Shown here: positions 8,878 through 16,115 of the stretch, piece after piece
How the letters are laid out: the number at the start of each line of letters is the position of its first letter
Numbering within the stretch: position 1 is the stretch's first letter
Assembly (NCBI GenBank): GCA_947630015.1
Contig: CANRFY010000023.1
Location: 1 to 32,743 of the forward strand
Direction of reading: 5' to 3'
Length of the DNA stretch: 32,743 nt
Origin: an uncultured Clostridia bacterium
Lineage (GTDB): Bacteria; Bacillota; Clostridia; Oscillospirales; CAG-272
Made by a program: the position numbers and the translations under genes
The notes under the pieces: generated by a model
The model's database searches: none
Told to the model about the DNA's origin: nothing
Seen by the model: only the letters and a program-made list of their open reading frames with translations

Positions 8878-9225
8878 ATCCAGCTCGCTAAACTGGTCCG
8901 GCGCCATCACGCGCACCTTTGCGATTTCCGCAAAGCACAGACTATATCTTCACCATGCCACGTTGCCGTGGTTTAGGGTCCCCCATTTCGAGGCGCTTAC
9001 CTCTACTCCCGCTGCCGGGATAGTCGTTGAACCTTGCCCTGTTCAGGCCTTGGCTGCTGATTGCCCAATCCAGATTCTTTTTGAACCGTCGCATCTGCCC
9101 ATGTTTCATGGCTGTGCTGTGGTGAACCTGTCTCTAAGGGGTTTCCAGCAATTAAGGGGATCGTTAGTGCAAGCTGTTTCCAACTTGCCGAGCTATCTTA
9201 TGTCAAAGCAAATTGACCTAATTTA

Positions 9226-9297
9226 ACCCGTTACGATATCGAACGCGGTGATAGTCTCAAGACTGGTGATCGCGATATCGCCAATATTGATGTTCAT
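9226..9297 (-). CDS. Major tail protein, exon 1 (residues 1-24)
   Basis: ATG at 9297 has a near-perfect ribosome site (AAGGAGGAAGGTACC). The exon encodes MNINIGDIAITSLETITAFD and then IVTG. Without splicing, translation stops one codon later at TAA (9223-9225). Joined to exon 2 it reads DIVTG-DFRFTLDELQNATI with no gap, giving a 267-aa product. The exon is short, so the intron interrupts the gene close to the N-terminus. It directly follows the 238-aa gene in the operon. Confidence 0.85.
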
Positions 9298-9328
9298 GGT
9301 ACCTTCCTCCTTATAGATTTATGTAGTA

Positions 9329-10045
9329 TTATTGATGCGTCAGCCAGTTCAGGTCGTCCTGGCTAAGACTCTTCGCGTCAACGGTGCCGGCATAAACGCC
9401 GTGCATCCTGTTGTCGTAGTCGATTTTCTTAATGACCTGACGCACGCTCTCATTGAACTGATATACCGTCAGGTCAAGCACCTCCTCGAACCCATAGGGG
9501 AATTGCTCTGTGTTGACCATGGCGATGATCAGCTCCTCCAGCTGTGAATTTTCTACGACCGTCCTTCTCCGGTTCATTTTGACCCTCGCCCGTTTGAGAA
9601 AATACGCCTTCGCCTCCTGATTGCCCGGCTTGCGCGGGTTTCGCTTCAGGTGATGGATAGCCCGGATGGCCGCGCATATCTCGTTGTATATGCCGCGGTC
9701 GATCATCGTCCCCGACGCGTTGTCCCGCAAAACCACCATGTTGTTCTGTGGATTGATCATGACCTCAAATTTACTGAGATCCAGATCTCCGAAGATCAGG
9801 GACGTGTCCTCCCGCTTGATCATGTTGAGCACCATGATGAATAGGTCGTAGTCGTCGATGGACGTGTAGTCGATCCCGATGTCGTCCAGCTGGACCATCA
9901 TGTCGTAGGGGGTCGCGGTTAGCATGGAGATCATGCCATAGTAGGCGTCCTCCTGGGGAAGTACCTCCCCTATGGTCGGTATCCTGATACTGATCCGGTC
10001 GTTGATGGGGTACTCCCGCTGGTAGAGCAGATGACGTGACGGCAT
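9329..10045 (-). CDS. Hypothetical structural-region protein, 238 aa
   Basis: ATG at 10045 follows the stop of the upstream gene with no spacer. The sequence opens MPSRHLLYQREYPINDRISI, has a mixed alpha/beta N-terminal half, a basic stretch around residues 135-160 (HHLKRNPRKPGNQEAKAYFL, then RARVKMNRRR), and an acidic helical C-terminus. No signal peptide, membrane segment or catalytic motif is seen. It lies between a probable tail terminator and the major tail protein, so a role in tail assembly is the simplest inference, but I do not recognise the family. Confidence 0.75.
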   Translation of the reverse strand: MPSRHLLYQREYPINDRISIRIPTIGEVLPQEDAYYGMISMLTATPYDMMVQLDDIGIDYTSIDDYDLFIMVLNMIKREDTSLIFGDLDLSKFEVMINPQNNMVVLRDNASGTMIDRGIYNEICAAIRAIHHLKRNPRKPGNQEAKAYFLKRARVKMNRRRTVVENSQLEELIIAMVNTEQFPYGFEEVLDLTVYQFNESVRQVIKKIDYDNRMHGVYAGTVDAKSLSQDDLNWLTHQ

Positions 10046-10564
10046 TTAGTCACGCTTTCTGTTCGCCGGTATCCGTTTCCCCGTCGGGGATAGCCGGTTC
10101 CAGTCCACCGCGTCAAAGGTCAGGAGCCTGCCCTGATAGTTCGCAATGGGCGAAAATCTTGTGGCGGAGCGCAGATCCAGCTCCCCCAGCCCATACAGGC
10201 GGCTCCCGTTGATGATGCCGGAGATTTCCGAGCAGAGCCTGTCCACCCGAACGCCGCCCTCCGGCAGACGGAGCAGGCTTTTGTGGGTGAAGACCCACAC
10301 GTACAGCTCCGGCATCAGATAGGTCTTGTTTTGTGTCCTCCTGATGTCCACCTCACAGCAGATGAACGTCTGCCCGTGCTCCACCGTGTCCGGCACATAC
10401 TCATAGGGGAATATCTGCCTGTACACCAGCTCCTCCGGGCGGCGGGGCGTCTTGCCGTCCTCACTCAAAAGACACAGGACCTTTCTGCTTTTCAGCAGAT
10501 CGTCGATGAGCTGATTTTTATAGTCAAACAGCTCGTCAAGCCCATAGAGCTCCTTACAGCTCAT
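10046..10564 (-). CDS. Putative neck or tail-terminator protein, 172 aa
   Basis: The likely start is ATG at 10564 (MSCKELYGLDELFDYKN), which overlaps the upstream stop as ATGA and has AAGG seven bases before it; an in-frame GTG at 10570 would add two residues. The protein is a mixed alpha/beta chain with a beta-rich middle (QTFICCEVDIRRTQNKTYL). Gene order (connector, closure, this gene, tail tube) suggests the tail-terminator or completion role. This is inferred from position; no specific motif was recognised. Confidence 0.72.
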   Translation of the reverse strand: MSCKELYGLDELFDYKNQLIDDLLKSRKVLCLLSEDGKTPRRPEELVYRQIFPYEYVPDTVEHGQTFICCEVDIRRTQNKTYLMPELYVWVFTHKSLLRLPEGGVRVDRLCSEISGIINGSRLYGLGELDLRSATRFSPIANYQGRLLTFDAVDWNRLSPTGKRIPANRKRD

Positions 10565-11322
10565 AGCCACACCTTCTTCCCGCCCGGGGTCTGCGTCTCA
10601 CCGGGCTCCACCGGCTCAGGGTCTGTCTTCCTGGGGAAGCGCTTATAGTAATCGGCGATGTGCAGCTCAAGGTTGTCGTCCTTCTCGGTGTTCACTTCCG
10701 TCAGAACGAAGCGCATAGCGCCGTGCCCGTTGTACACCCCGCCGACCTTAAACGGCTTTGACAGGCGGTACGCGAGCACCGTATGGGAGTCAAAGTCGTC
10801 GATCAGGAACCTGTTCTCGCGGGTAAACTGTACGGTGTACTCGTCCCGCGCGATGGTCATGGTCATTCTGGTGTCTCCCAGCACCATACCGTTTTCGTTG
10901 TAGGAGCTCACCGTCTCGCCGGTCAGGTATTTCGTGCTGTCGTCGATGATACACCACCGCTCGATGATGTTCCCGTCGCCGGCGATCCACCTGAGCGGAT
11001 AGTTGCACTGGAGCATGATCGCCTTTGTGTACACCTCGTTGTTAGCGTCCACCTCCGTGACCAGCCAGTGGTTGCCCGCCCACTGCACCATCGCCCCACA
11101 CAGGATCTCCTCTCCCGGCATGGAGCATACGGTTTTCTGGTTCAGATTGTCGCTGTTGATAATGGCGACCTGGCGCTCAGCGCCGTCCATTAGAACGCGG
11201 TGGTAAGAGAGATGGTTCGGGAGCTTCCTGCCCAGAAAGCCGCGCTCCCGGTTTAAACGGACATCCCGTACCGTGCCGCCGCGGGCGGCAAGTCTGGACT
11301 GATAAGAATTCCAAACGTCCAT
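10561..11322 (-). CDS. Putative head-closure/neck protein, 253 aa
   Basis: ATG at 11322 lies next to the end of the 115-aa gene. The protein is strongly beta-rich with repeated short strands (CNYPLRWIAGDGNIIERW, ARDEYTVQFTRENRFLIDD) and ends in a Pro/Glu-rich tail (DPEPVEPGETQTPGGKK). A small beta-barrel core in this position fits head-tail closure or stopper proteins of siphophages. The assignment rests on gene order and composition and is tentative. Confidence 0.72.
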   Translation of the reverse strand: MDVWNSYQSRLAARGGTVRDVRLNRERGFLGRKLPNHLSYHRVLMDGAERQVAIINSDNLNQKTVCSMPGEEILCGAMVQWAGNHWLVTEVDANNEVYTKAIMLQCNYPLRWIAGDGNIIERWCIIDDSTKYLTGETVSSYNENGMVLGDTRMTMTIARDEYTVQFTRENRFLIDDFDSHTVLAYRLSKPFKVGGVYNGHGAMRFVLTEVNTEKDDNLELHIADYYKRFPRKTDPEPVEPGETQTPGGKKVWL

Positions 11323-11323
11323 C

Positions 11324-11671
11324 TCACTCCCCCTTTCCCAGCGCGGCGTACCGTGATTTCAGCTTGTTGCAAATGGTGATGGCCTTAAAGACCTCCCGCT
11401 TGAATACATGTACGGGCGCCTCCGGGCTGCCGATCAGATATTGCAGAATAGATAAAAGAGACATATAGTCCGGATCGCCATGGATCGCCTCGACAAGCTC
11501 CGCACATCCGATCAGCTCCAGCTGGAAGCTTTGCATGTATTCCGTAAGCGAGCCCTCCCCGCTCTCACGCATAGGGAGAATTTTAAAGAAGCGGTTCACA
11601 AGACCGTGCAGGTACCCATACAGGACCTCGGCATCCATGGGAACGCCGCTCACCGTACTGATTTTCTTCAT
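11324..11671 (-). CDS. Hypothetical helical protein, 115 aa
   Basis: ATG at 11671 overlaps the upstream stop (ATGA), so translation is probably coupled to the connector-like gene. The protein is helical (ILPMRESGEGSLTEYMQSFQ; VFKREVFKAITICNKLKSRY) with no membrane segment or catalytic motif. It lies within the connector/neck cluster. I do not recognise the family; a structural or assembly role is inferred only from position. Confidence 0.72.
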   Translation of the reverse strand: MKKISTVSGVPMDAEVLYGYLHGLVNRFFKILPMRESGEGSLTEYMQSFQLELIGCAELVEAIHGDPDYMSLLSILQYLIGSPEAPVHVFKREVFKAITICNKLKSRYAALGKGE

Positions 11672-12114
11672 AGGTGCAGATCCGTCAGGTCGCCGTGGTT
11701 ATACGAATACTCCCGCATCATATTCGTAAAGTCCCGCCTGACGCCGTTGTAGGTCTCCTTGACCTGCCGCGTCAGCTCGGCCGGAGAATAGGTGGTAAAG
11801 TCCCGCGTGTTCATGGCGTTTTCCAGGTTCTCCTGCTTGTACACATACGGCCTCATCCACTGGACAAGCATCCCCTCCGAAATGATATCCGCCAGCTCGT
11901 CCATATCCTCCGGAGCAACGTCCGCGTCAAATTCCCTGACGATGTCGTCGTCCGTCGTCAAAAGGTCATATTTACAGATCTTCCCGAACTCCGCAATGGC
12001 CCGCTTCATGTATCTGTCGATCATCCCATTGCGCTCATAGTCTCTGATGGGGAAATCATATTCCGTCACCTTATCCAGAAACGCCTGGGTAAATACGTCG
12101 TAAGGCACACTCAC
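11668..12114 (-). CDS. Putative head-tail connector (adaptor)-like protein, 148 aa
   Basis: The start is GTG at 12114 with AAGGGGTGCGCCT upstream. The protein is nearly all helical and acidic (RYMKRAIAEFGKICKYDLL; MDELADIISEGMLVQWMRPY), like the small helical adaptor proteins that dock under the portal. It lies downstream of the capsid gene and upstream of probable closure and terminator proteins, the usual place for an adaptor. The assignment is by position and composition. Confidence 0.72.
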   Translation of the reverse strand: MSVPYDVFTQAFLDKVTEYDFPIRDYERNGMIDRYMKRAIAEFGKICKYDLLTTDDDIVREFDADVAPEDMDELADIISEGMLVQWMRPYVYKQENLENAMNTRDFTTYSPAELTRQVKETYNGVRRDFTNMMREYSYNHGDLTDLHL

Positions 12115-12125
12115 AGGCGCACCCC

Positions 12126-12680
12126 TTACCGCTCGATCAGCGCGACGCCAAGGCTCTTCTCCAACGCGGCGATCACCCTGTTGGAATCAATGGCTCCGTC
12201 CGCGATGAGCTGCTTGGCCCGATACGCCACAGACTTCTTTTGACCGGCAGACAGCTTCCCGATGATACCCTCGATTTCTCCCGCGCTCTTTGTAAAAAGC
12301 TCGTCAAACTCGTCGAGCCGCAGTGCAAACCTGTAATACTGGGTCATCCCAAGGTAGGCGATGATTTCCGGGTCGTCGAACATGAACCAGTTGTTGATAA
12401 AGAACTTTTTGCTTGAGCTCCTCGCGCTTTTAAGCTCCGCAAGCTCCATGTCCTGCTCCGCGCCGAACTCGTCCCAGATGAACCGCTCTCCCGTCTTCCT
12501 GCTGCGGTAGACAAGCCGCCCCTGGAACCCGTTGTAGACCGTCACGATCTGATTCGGGTCAAACGCCTTAGGGACGATTGGCTTTTTCTCTGCCTTGCCG
12601 GCCTGCGGCGCAAAGGTCTCCGCCTCCGGCTGAACGGCCCCCGTTTCCTCGCGCTTTATTTCGGTATTTTTTACAGCCAT
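12126..12680 (-). CDS. Hypothetical capsid-adjacent protein, 184 aa
   Basis: ATG at 12680 follows GAAAGGGAGAGAACAGT. The first 40 residues are Lys/Glu/Pro/Ala-rich and probably disordered. A compact region follows: TVYNGFQGRLVYRSRKTGER, FIWDEFGAEQDMELAELKSA, KKFFINNWFMFDD and a helical C-terminus. I recall similar proteins next to capsid genes in Clostridia phages, but with no known function. It is separated from the capsid gene by a strong hairpin, so its expression may be lower. Confidence 0.75.
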   Translation of the reverse strand: MAVKNTEIKREETGAVQPEAETFAPQAGKAEKKPIVPKAFDPNQIVTVYNGFQGRLVYRSRKTGERFIWDEFGAEQDMELAELKSARSSSKKFFINNWFMFDDPEIIAYLGMTQYYRFALRLDEFDELFTKSAGEIEGIIGKLSAGQKKSVAYRAKQLIADGAIDSNRVIAALEKSLGVALIER

Positions 12681-12703
12681 ACTGTTCTCTCCCTTTCATG
12701 CCG

Positions 12704-12735
12704 GTAAAGCCCGCCGGATACCCGGCGGGCTTTAC
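12704..12735 (-). terminator. 14-bp hairpin after the major capsid gene
   Basis: GTAAAGCCCGCCGG and CCGGCGGGCTTTAC form a perfect 14-bp stem with a 4-base loop, just past the capsid stop. No run of T follows on the minus strand, so it may protect the capsid mRNA 3' end or act as a partial terminator and not as a full stop. Confidence 0.55.
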
Positions 12736-12751
12736 GCCGATTTTTAAAGAA

Positions 12752-13768
12752 TTACTCGCTCATGTCGTAACGGCCGATACCGGCGTTACCGCCGGCCAGC
12801 ACGATGCCGATGCCGTACTTCTCGCCATACAGGTACTCCTGGGTCAGGTCGCCGTTCTGCATGGGATCGCCCATCAGGACAATGGGATTGCCCTCATACA
12901 CGCACTTGATGGGCTTGTCGTCGCCGGCGATGATGGTCAGCACGTCGTCGGGAAGGACGAACTCGGTGGAGCCGACCTTGTGACGCTGAGGCGTGACCAC
13001 CACGGGAGTCCCGTAGAACTTGCCGTAGTAGCCCAGGTTATAGATATCCCGCTTGGAATCGGAGCCCTGGATAGAGGGAGCCAGATTCCGGACGGCCTTC
13101 TTGGTGCCGACGATGGTGGCGGGCTTGCCGCCGGCGGCGGCCTCCACATGGGCGACCAGGTCCAGCAGCTCGTCCTCGTCGTAAGAGCCGGCCTCGGGGA
13201 AGTAGGTAACGCCGCCAAAGTCCTCGGAGGTGGCGCCGCTCCACAGGGCGTATACGTCACTGAGCAGACGCTGCTTGAAGGACTCGGAGACCTTGTTGAT
13301 GAAATAGTTGAAGTCCACGCGGCCGGACAGCACGCGGTTCAGCTCCTCGTAGATCTTCACATACTTCATGCTGGTGGGGATACTGGTCTCCGTCACCCCG
13401 CCCAGGCGCTGACGGCGGATACCCTGGGTGCCGTCGGCGGCGTCGGCCACGACGAACAGGTTGCTGTCCTCCACCAGAAACAGGTTCTGGTCGCCCTCGG
13501 CGACATTGCGGAAGTCCACCAGGGCGTTAAAGTACTCGTCACCCTGCAGGCCCTCCACCACGGTGCGGCTCAGGATCTCCTCGATCAGGGTGAACAGACC
13601 CTGGCACTTGCCGTCACGGATGTTCTTATAGTTCAGTGTGGTGCTGCCGCCGTTGGCCTCTACCAGTGCCTTTTGCAGAAGCTCCATAGACTGGCCGACG
13701 GTATAGTCCTGCACCTTGCCGCGATAGGCGTCAACGGCAACCTTGATGATGTCATTCATTTCAGCCAT
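12752..13768 (-). CDS. Major capsid protein (HK97-fold type), 338 aa
   Basis: ATG at 13768 (MAEMNDIIKVAVDAYRGKVQ) follows AGAGAGGAGTGATACACA. The length, acidic/glycine-rich composition, long helix-like N-terminus and position after the protease/scaffold gene and a small decoration-like gene fit an HK97-fold capsid protein. Typical late-strand features are visible: a spine-helix-like segment (DEDELLDLVAHVEAAAGG) followed by TIVGTKKAVRNLAPS and, near the end, GIGIVLAGGNAGIGRYDM. GC-rich third positions and C-ending codons suggest strong expression. No separate cleavage site could be assigned with certainty. Confidence 0.87.
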   Translation of the reverse strand: MAEMNDIIKVAVDAYRGKVQDYTVGQSMELLQKALVEANGGSTTLNYKNIRDGKCQGLFTLIEEILSRTVVEGLQGDEYFNALVDFRNVAEGDQNLFLVEDSNLFVVADAADGTQGIRRQRLGGVTETSIPTSMKYVKIYEELNRVLSGRVDFNYFINKVSESFKQRLLSDVYALWSGATSEDFGGVTYFPEAGSYDEDELLDLVAHVEAAAGGKPATIVGTKKAVRNLAPSIQGSDSKRDIYNLGYYGKFYGTPVVVTPQRHKVGSTEFVLPDDVLTIIAGDDKPIKCVYEGNPIVLMGDPMQNGDLTQEYLYGEKYGIGIVLAGGNAGIGRYDMSE

Positions 13769-13787
13769 TGTGTATCACTCCTCTCTC

Positions 13788-14291
13788 TTATTCCGCGGCA
13801 GACTCTGTCTTGCCGATCTGGATGGTGTAGTAGGTGTACCGGCCCACGACCTCGATGTGGACGCACTTGCCAAGGCCGGCGGTGTTGGCCTTCAGCTTGC
13901 CGCCGGTGCCGATGGCAACGTCCTGACCGACAGTGGGAACGGTGCCGTCCTCAAAGCCCTCCTTGGTCACGGAGAACAGATTGCGGCTGCGGAGGATATA
14001 CCCCCTCGTGATCTTGCCGGCCTCGTTGATGTACTCGTCCAGATTTCGCTTGCGTTCGTCATACATCATTTCAACGCCGGCGATAACGACGCACTCGTTC
14101 AGGTCGTCGCCGGCAACAGCCGCCTTGGCCTTCCAGACCTCGCGCTCGCCCTCCTCCAGGGCCTCAAGCTTGGCGATAACGCCGTTTTCGACCTCCTTGG
14201 GGCTCTCCGTCTCGTAGAAACGAAGGGATACCAGGTCGGCAGGCTGCTTGGTACCGCTCATCAGGTCGGTACGAATCACTGTGTATGCCAT
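13788..14291 (-). CDS. Putative capsid decoration/stabilisation protein, 167 aa
   Basis: ATG at 14291 follows AAAGGAGGAATCATTTC, a strong ribosome site. The protein is beta-rich, with a C-terminal domain (DVAIGTGGKLKANTAGLGKC, HIEVVGRYTYYTIQIGKTE). A small, well-translated protein directly upstream of the major capsid gene is often a head decoration protein. The first residues MAYTVIRTDLMSGTKQPADL do not match a family I can name. The role is inferred from position, size and codon use. Confidence 0.75.
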   Translation of the reverse strand: MAYTVIRTDLMSGTKQPADLVSLRFYETESPKEVENGVIAKLEALEEGEREVWKAKAAVAGDDLNECVVIAGVEMMYDERKRNLDEYINEAGKITRGYILRSRNLFSVTKEGFEDGTVPTVGQDVAIGTGGKLKANTAGLGKCVHIEVVGRYTYYTIQIGKTESAAE

Positions 14292-14329
14292 GAAATGATT
14301 CCTCCTTTATTTTTTTAAAAATGTATTGA

Positions 14330-15856
14330 TTACTTACGCCGGATCCCGTACTTGGCGAAAACGCCTCCGTATGGCTCCGTGTCGTCCTCTCCCCGCTTCT
14401 CCACTGGGAGCTTAGGTGTCTTCTGGCCTTGCGAGAGGGAGAACTTCTGTGTCTGGTTCCGACCGCGGATGGCATAGCATTTCTCCTCCAGCTCCTCCGG
14501 GGAATAGCCGCCGCTGTCGCCGCGAAGCGCCTCGAACGCCTCCACGCCGGCAAGATCGCTGAACCTGGACAGGATCTCTGCCCGCTCCTCGTTCGCCTTC
14601 TCCGTCTCAACGCCGGCCTTGAAGCTTCTGAGCGCACTGAGCTCAGACTCCATGGAAGCGATCTTATCGGAAACGGCCTGGTACTTCTCCGCCCACTGCG
14701 TGTCGTTCTGGGTGTACTGCGCGGAAATAGCGGAATACACAGCCGCGAACGCGGCGGTCTGCTCCCCCTCGTCGAAATCCGTGATGGCGAACTTCTTGCG
14801 CTTTTTGCTGTCGAAGTCAATAACCACATGGTCGCCGTTCATGGAATAGGTAAACCCGTACAGGTTCCAGTCCTCCTGGTCGTAGCAATAGACCTCCATG
14901 ACCTCGCTGTCGTAGTCCACGTACCAGTAGCGGCTCATCTCACCGAAACAGGTATCTACCTTCACAGCGCCCAGAGCGCTGATAAGCTCTTCGCGGAACT
15001 GCTCGGCCAGAGCAAAGCGCTCGTCCTCCTTCGGATCCTTCTGTCCGCCCCTTTTAAGCTCCTCGAACTTCGCTGTCAGCTCCTCGACGGAGTAATCCTC
15101 AAGGTTGAATCCAAGGGCATCCTCGTCCAGCCCGTACTGAGCCATCAGGGCCTTCTTCTCATCCAATGCTTCATCTCCTCCTTCCGAATCATTTTTCTTT
15201 TGTATGGCATCCTCTTGCGAGGGTTGCGCCGTAGAACAATTTTCCTTAAATTCCCGCATCATCTCATCCAGCTTTGCCTTAAAGCCGTCCTTGGAGAACA
15301 TCACGAGAGCGGCGGATTCATAACACGGCTCCGCCGTACCCAGCAGGCAGAATGCCGTAAACTCGAACCGCTCGATCACGTACACCCCGTCCCTCATGGA
15401 GCCCTCCTGAATGGTGATCTCCATGGACTCGTCGGTGATGCCGTTCTCTTTTATTTTCTCGTACGCCTCCTGGCGCTTCCAGAGAAGCGCCTCCACGCAC
15501 AAATACTCGTGGATAGCGCCGTCGTCCTCCTCGATCTCCTCCCACCAGTATCTGGCGCTCTCCGGGATCACACCAACAGGGCTTGTCAGGTTGACAATGG
15601 AAAGCCCATCGTCCGACCGCACCAGCTCCATATCGTGAGCCCCGATCTCGTCCAACTCCCTGTCGTACCGGCAGACGATCGGACAGTTGTAAATGCTGCC
15701 CATACAGCGTTCAAAGGTCTCTTTGCTGATAAAGCTGTTGTTGCGGTTCTTGCCCACGTAGCAGACGCGCAGCACGCCCTTGTCGAAGGACGAATTAAAC
15801 TCGGTCAGGCGGTCAAAGCTGGAAGAAAAAACAATGCTCATGCTCCGCTCGCTCAA
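14330..15856 (-). CDS. Prohead protease fused to scaffold-like region, 508 aa
   Basis: I prefer the TTG start at 15856: it overlaps the stop of a short upstream frame (TTGA) and has GGTGGTGAG eight bases before it; the frame is open to 15880, and ATG 15841 is the next choice. Residues about 1-200 form a compact domain with the features expected for a phage capsid maturation peptidase-like protein (CPIVCRYDRELDEIGAHDME; GVYVIERFEFTAFCLLGTA). Residues about 200-300 are a charged linker, and 350-440 are coiled coil (EKYQAVSDKIASMESELSAL), as in protease-scaffold fusions. The catalytic residues are not certain by eye. It lies between portal and capsid genes, where protease and scaffold are expected. 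Confidence 0.78.
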   Translation of the reverse strand: MSERSMSIVFSSSFDRLTEFNSSFDKGVLRVCYVGKNRNNSFISKETFERCMGSIYNCPIVCRYDRELDEIGAHDMELVRSDDGLSIVNLTSPVGVIPESARYWWEEIEEDDGAIHEYLCVEALLWKRQEAYEKIKENGITDESMEITIQEGSMRDGVYVIERFEFTAFCLLGTAEPCYESAALVMFSKDGFKAKLDEMMREFKENCSTAQPSQEDAIQKKNDSEGGDEALDEKKALMAQYGLDEDALGFNLEDYSVEELTAKFEELKRGGQKDPKEDERFALAEQFREELISALGAVKVDTCFGEMSRYWYVDYDSEVMEVYCYDQEDWNLYGFTYSMNGDHVVIDFDSKKRKKFAITDFDEGEQTAAFAAVYSAISAQYTQNDTQWAEKYQAVSDKIASMESELSALRSFKAGVETEKANEERAEILSRFSDLAGVEAFEALRGDSGGYSPEELEEKCYAIRGRNQTQKFSLSQGQKTPKLPVEKRGEDDTEPYGGVFAKYGIRRK

Positions 15857-15936
15857 ACAGATCTCACCACCTTTTGGCATAATAATACTGCCATGGGAAC
15901 CATGGCGGTCAGCGCGTTGATGACCCGGCGGGTCAC
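15853..15936 (-). CDS. Possible 27-aa hydrophobic peptide
   Basis: A GTG at 15936 overlaps the upstream stop as GTGA, and its TGA overlaps the TTG start of the protease gene as TTGA. The peptide MTRRVINALTAMVPMAVLLC plus QKVVRSV has basic ends and a hydrophobic middle, like a single short membrane helix. There is no separate ribosome site, so it could only be made by coupling. It may simply be a spacer that is read through; low confidence. Confidence 0.3.
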   Translation of the reverse strand: MTRRVINALTAMVPMAVLLCQKVVRSV

Positions 15937-16115
15937 AGCGTCAGCGTATCGGAAAACGCGCATTGCATTTTCTCAAACAGCGCGCGATCCTGATTGCTTT
16001 TATTTACGAAGATATATACATCTTTATCCCGGTCACTTTTAAGCAAAGTGTATCCGCTCGCCAGCAGAGCGTCGCGCTCATCCCTGCCGAAGACATAAAT
16101 AAAACGTCCGTTCAT
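15933..16115 (-). CDS. Small hypothetical protein, 60 aa
   Basis: ATG at 16115 overlaps the portal stop (TGATG), so it is coupled to portal translation. The sequence MNGRFIYVFGRDERDALLAS is followed by GYTLLKSDRDKDVYIFVNKS, a beta-alpha-beta pattern. I recall short proteins of this kind next to portal genes in other Clostridia phages, without a known role. Confidence 0.7.
   Translation of the reverse strand: MNGRFIYVFGRDERDALLASGYTLLKSDRDKDVYIFVNKSNQDRALFEKMQCAFSDTLTL

Larger units (their letters stand above)
8188..9225 (-). ncRNA. Group I intron in the major tail gene, 1038 nt, with homing endonuclease
   Basis: On the minus strand the conserved core is clear: P near 9138-9153 (AATTGCTGGAAACCCC), Q near 9052-9062 (AATCAGCAGCC), R at 9021-9032 (GTTCAACGACTA) and S at 8939-8950 (AAGATATAGTCT). 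Exon 1 ends in CGGGU, which can pair with GCUCG inside the intron, leaving the usual U-G pair at the splice site. The intron ends in G (CAG before GATTTTCG). Splicing removes an immediate TAA stop and restores a continuous protein. A P9-like hairpin (CTTTGCG / CGCAAAG) follows S. The endonuclease gene sits in the 3' part, in the loop of a long stem (8862-8877 with 8205-8219). Confidence 0.9.

Noticed and set aside
8827..8916. Upstream extension of the homing endonuclease (MRVMAPDQFSELDIV...) as a coding exon
   Set aside because: It runs through P9-type hairpins and one arm of the intron stem, and the tail protein joins without it.
12578..14011. Long plus-strand frame (477 codons) opposite the capsid gene
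   Set aside because: It mirrors the strong third-position bias of the capsid gene, has repetitive Gly/Val/Leu/His-rich composition and no ribosome site.
14429..16042. Plus-strand frame of 537 codons opposite the protease/scaffold gene
   Set aside because: It is antisense to a well-supported gene with coupled neighbours and has no sensible domain pattern.
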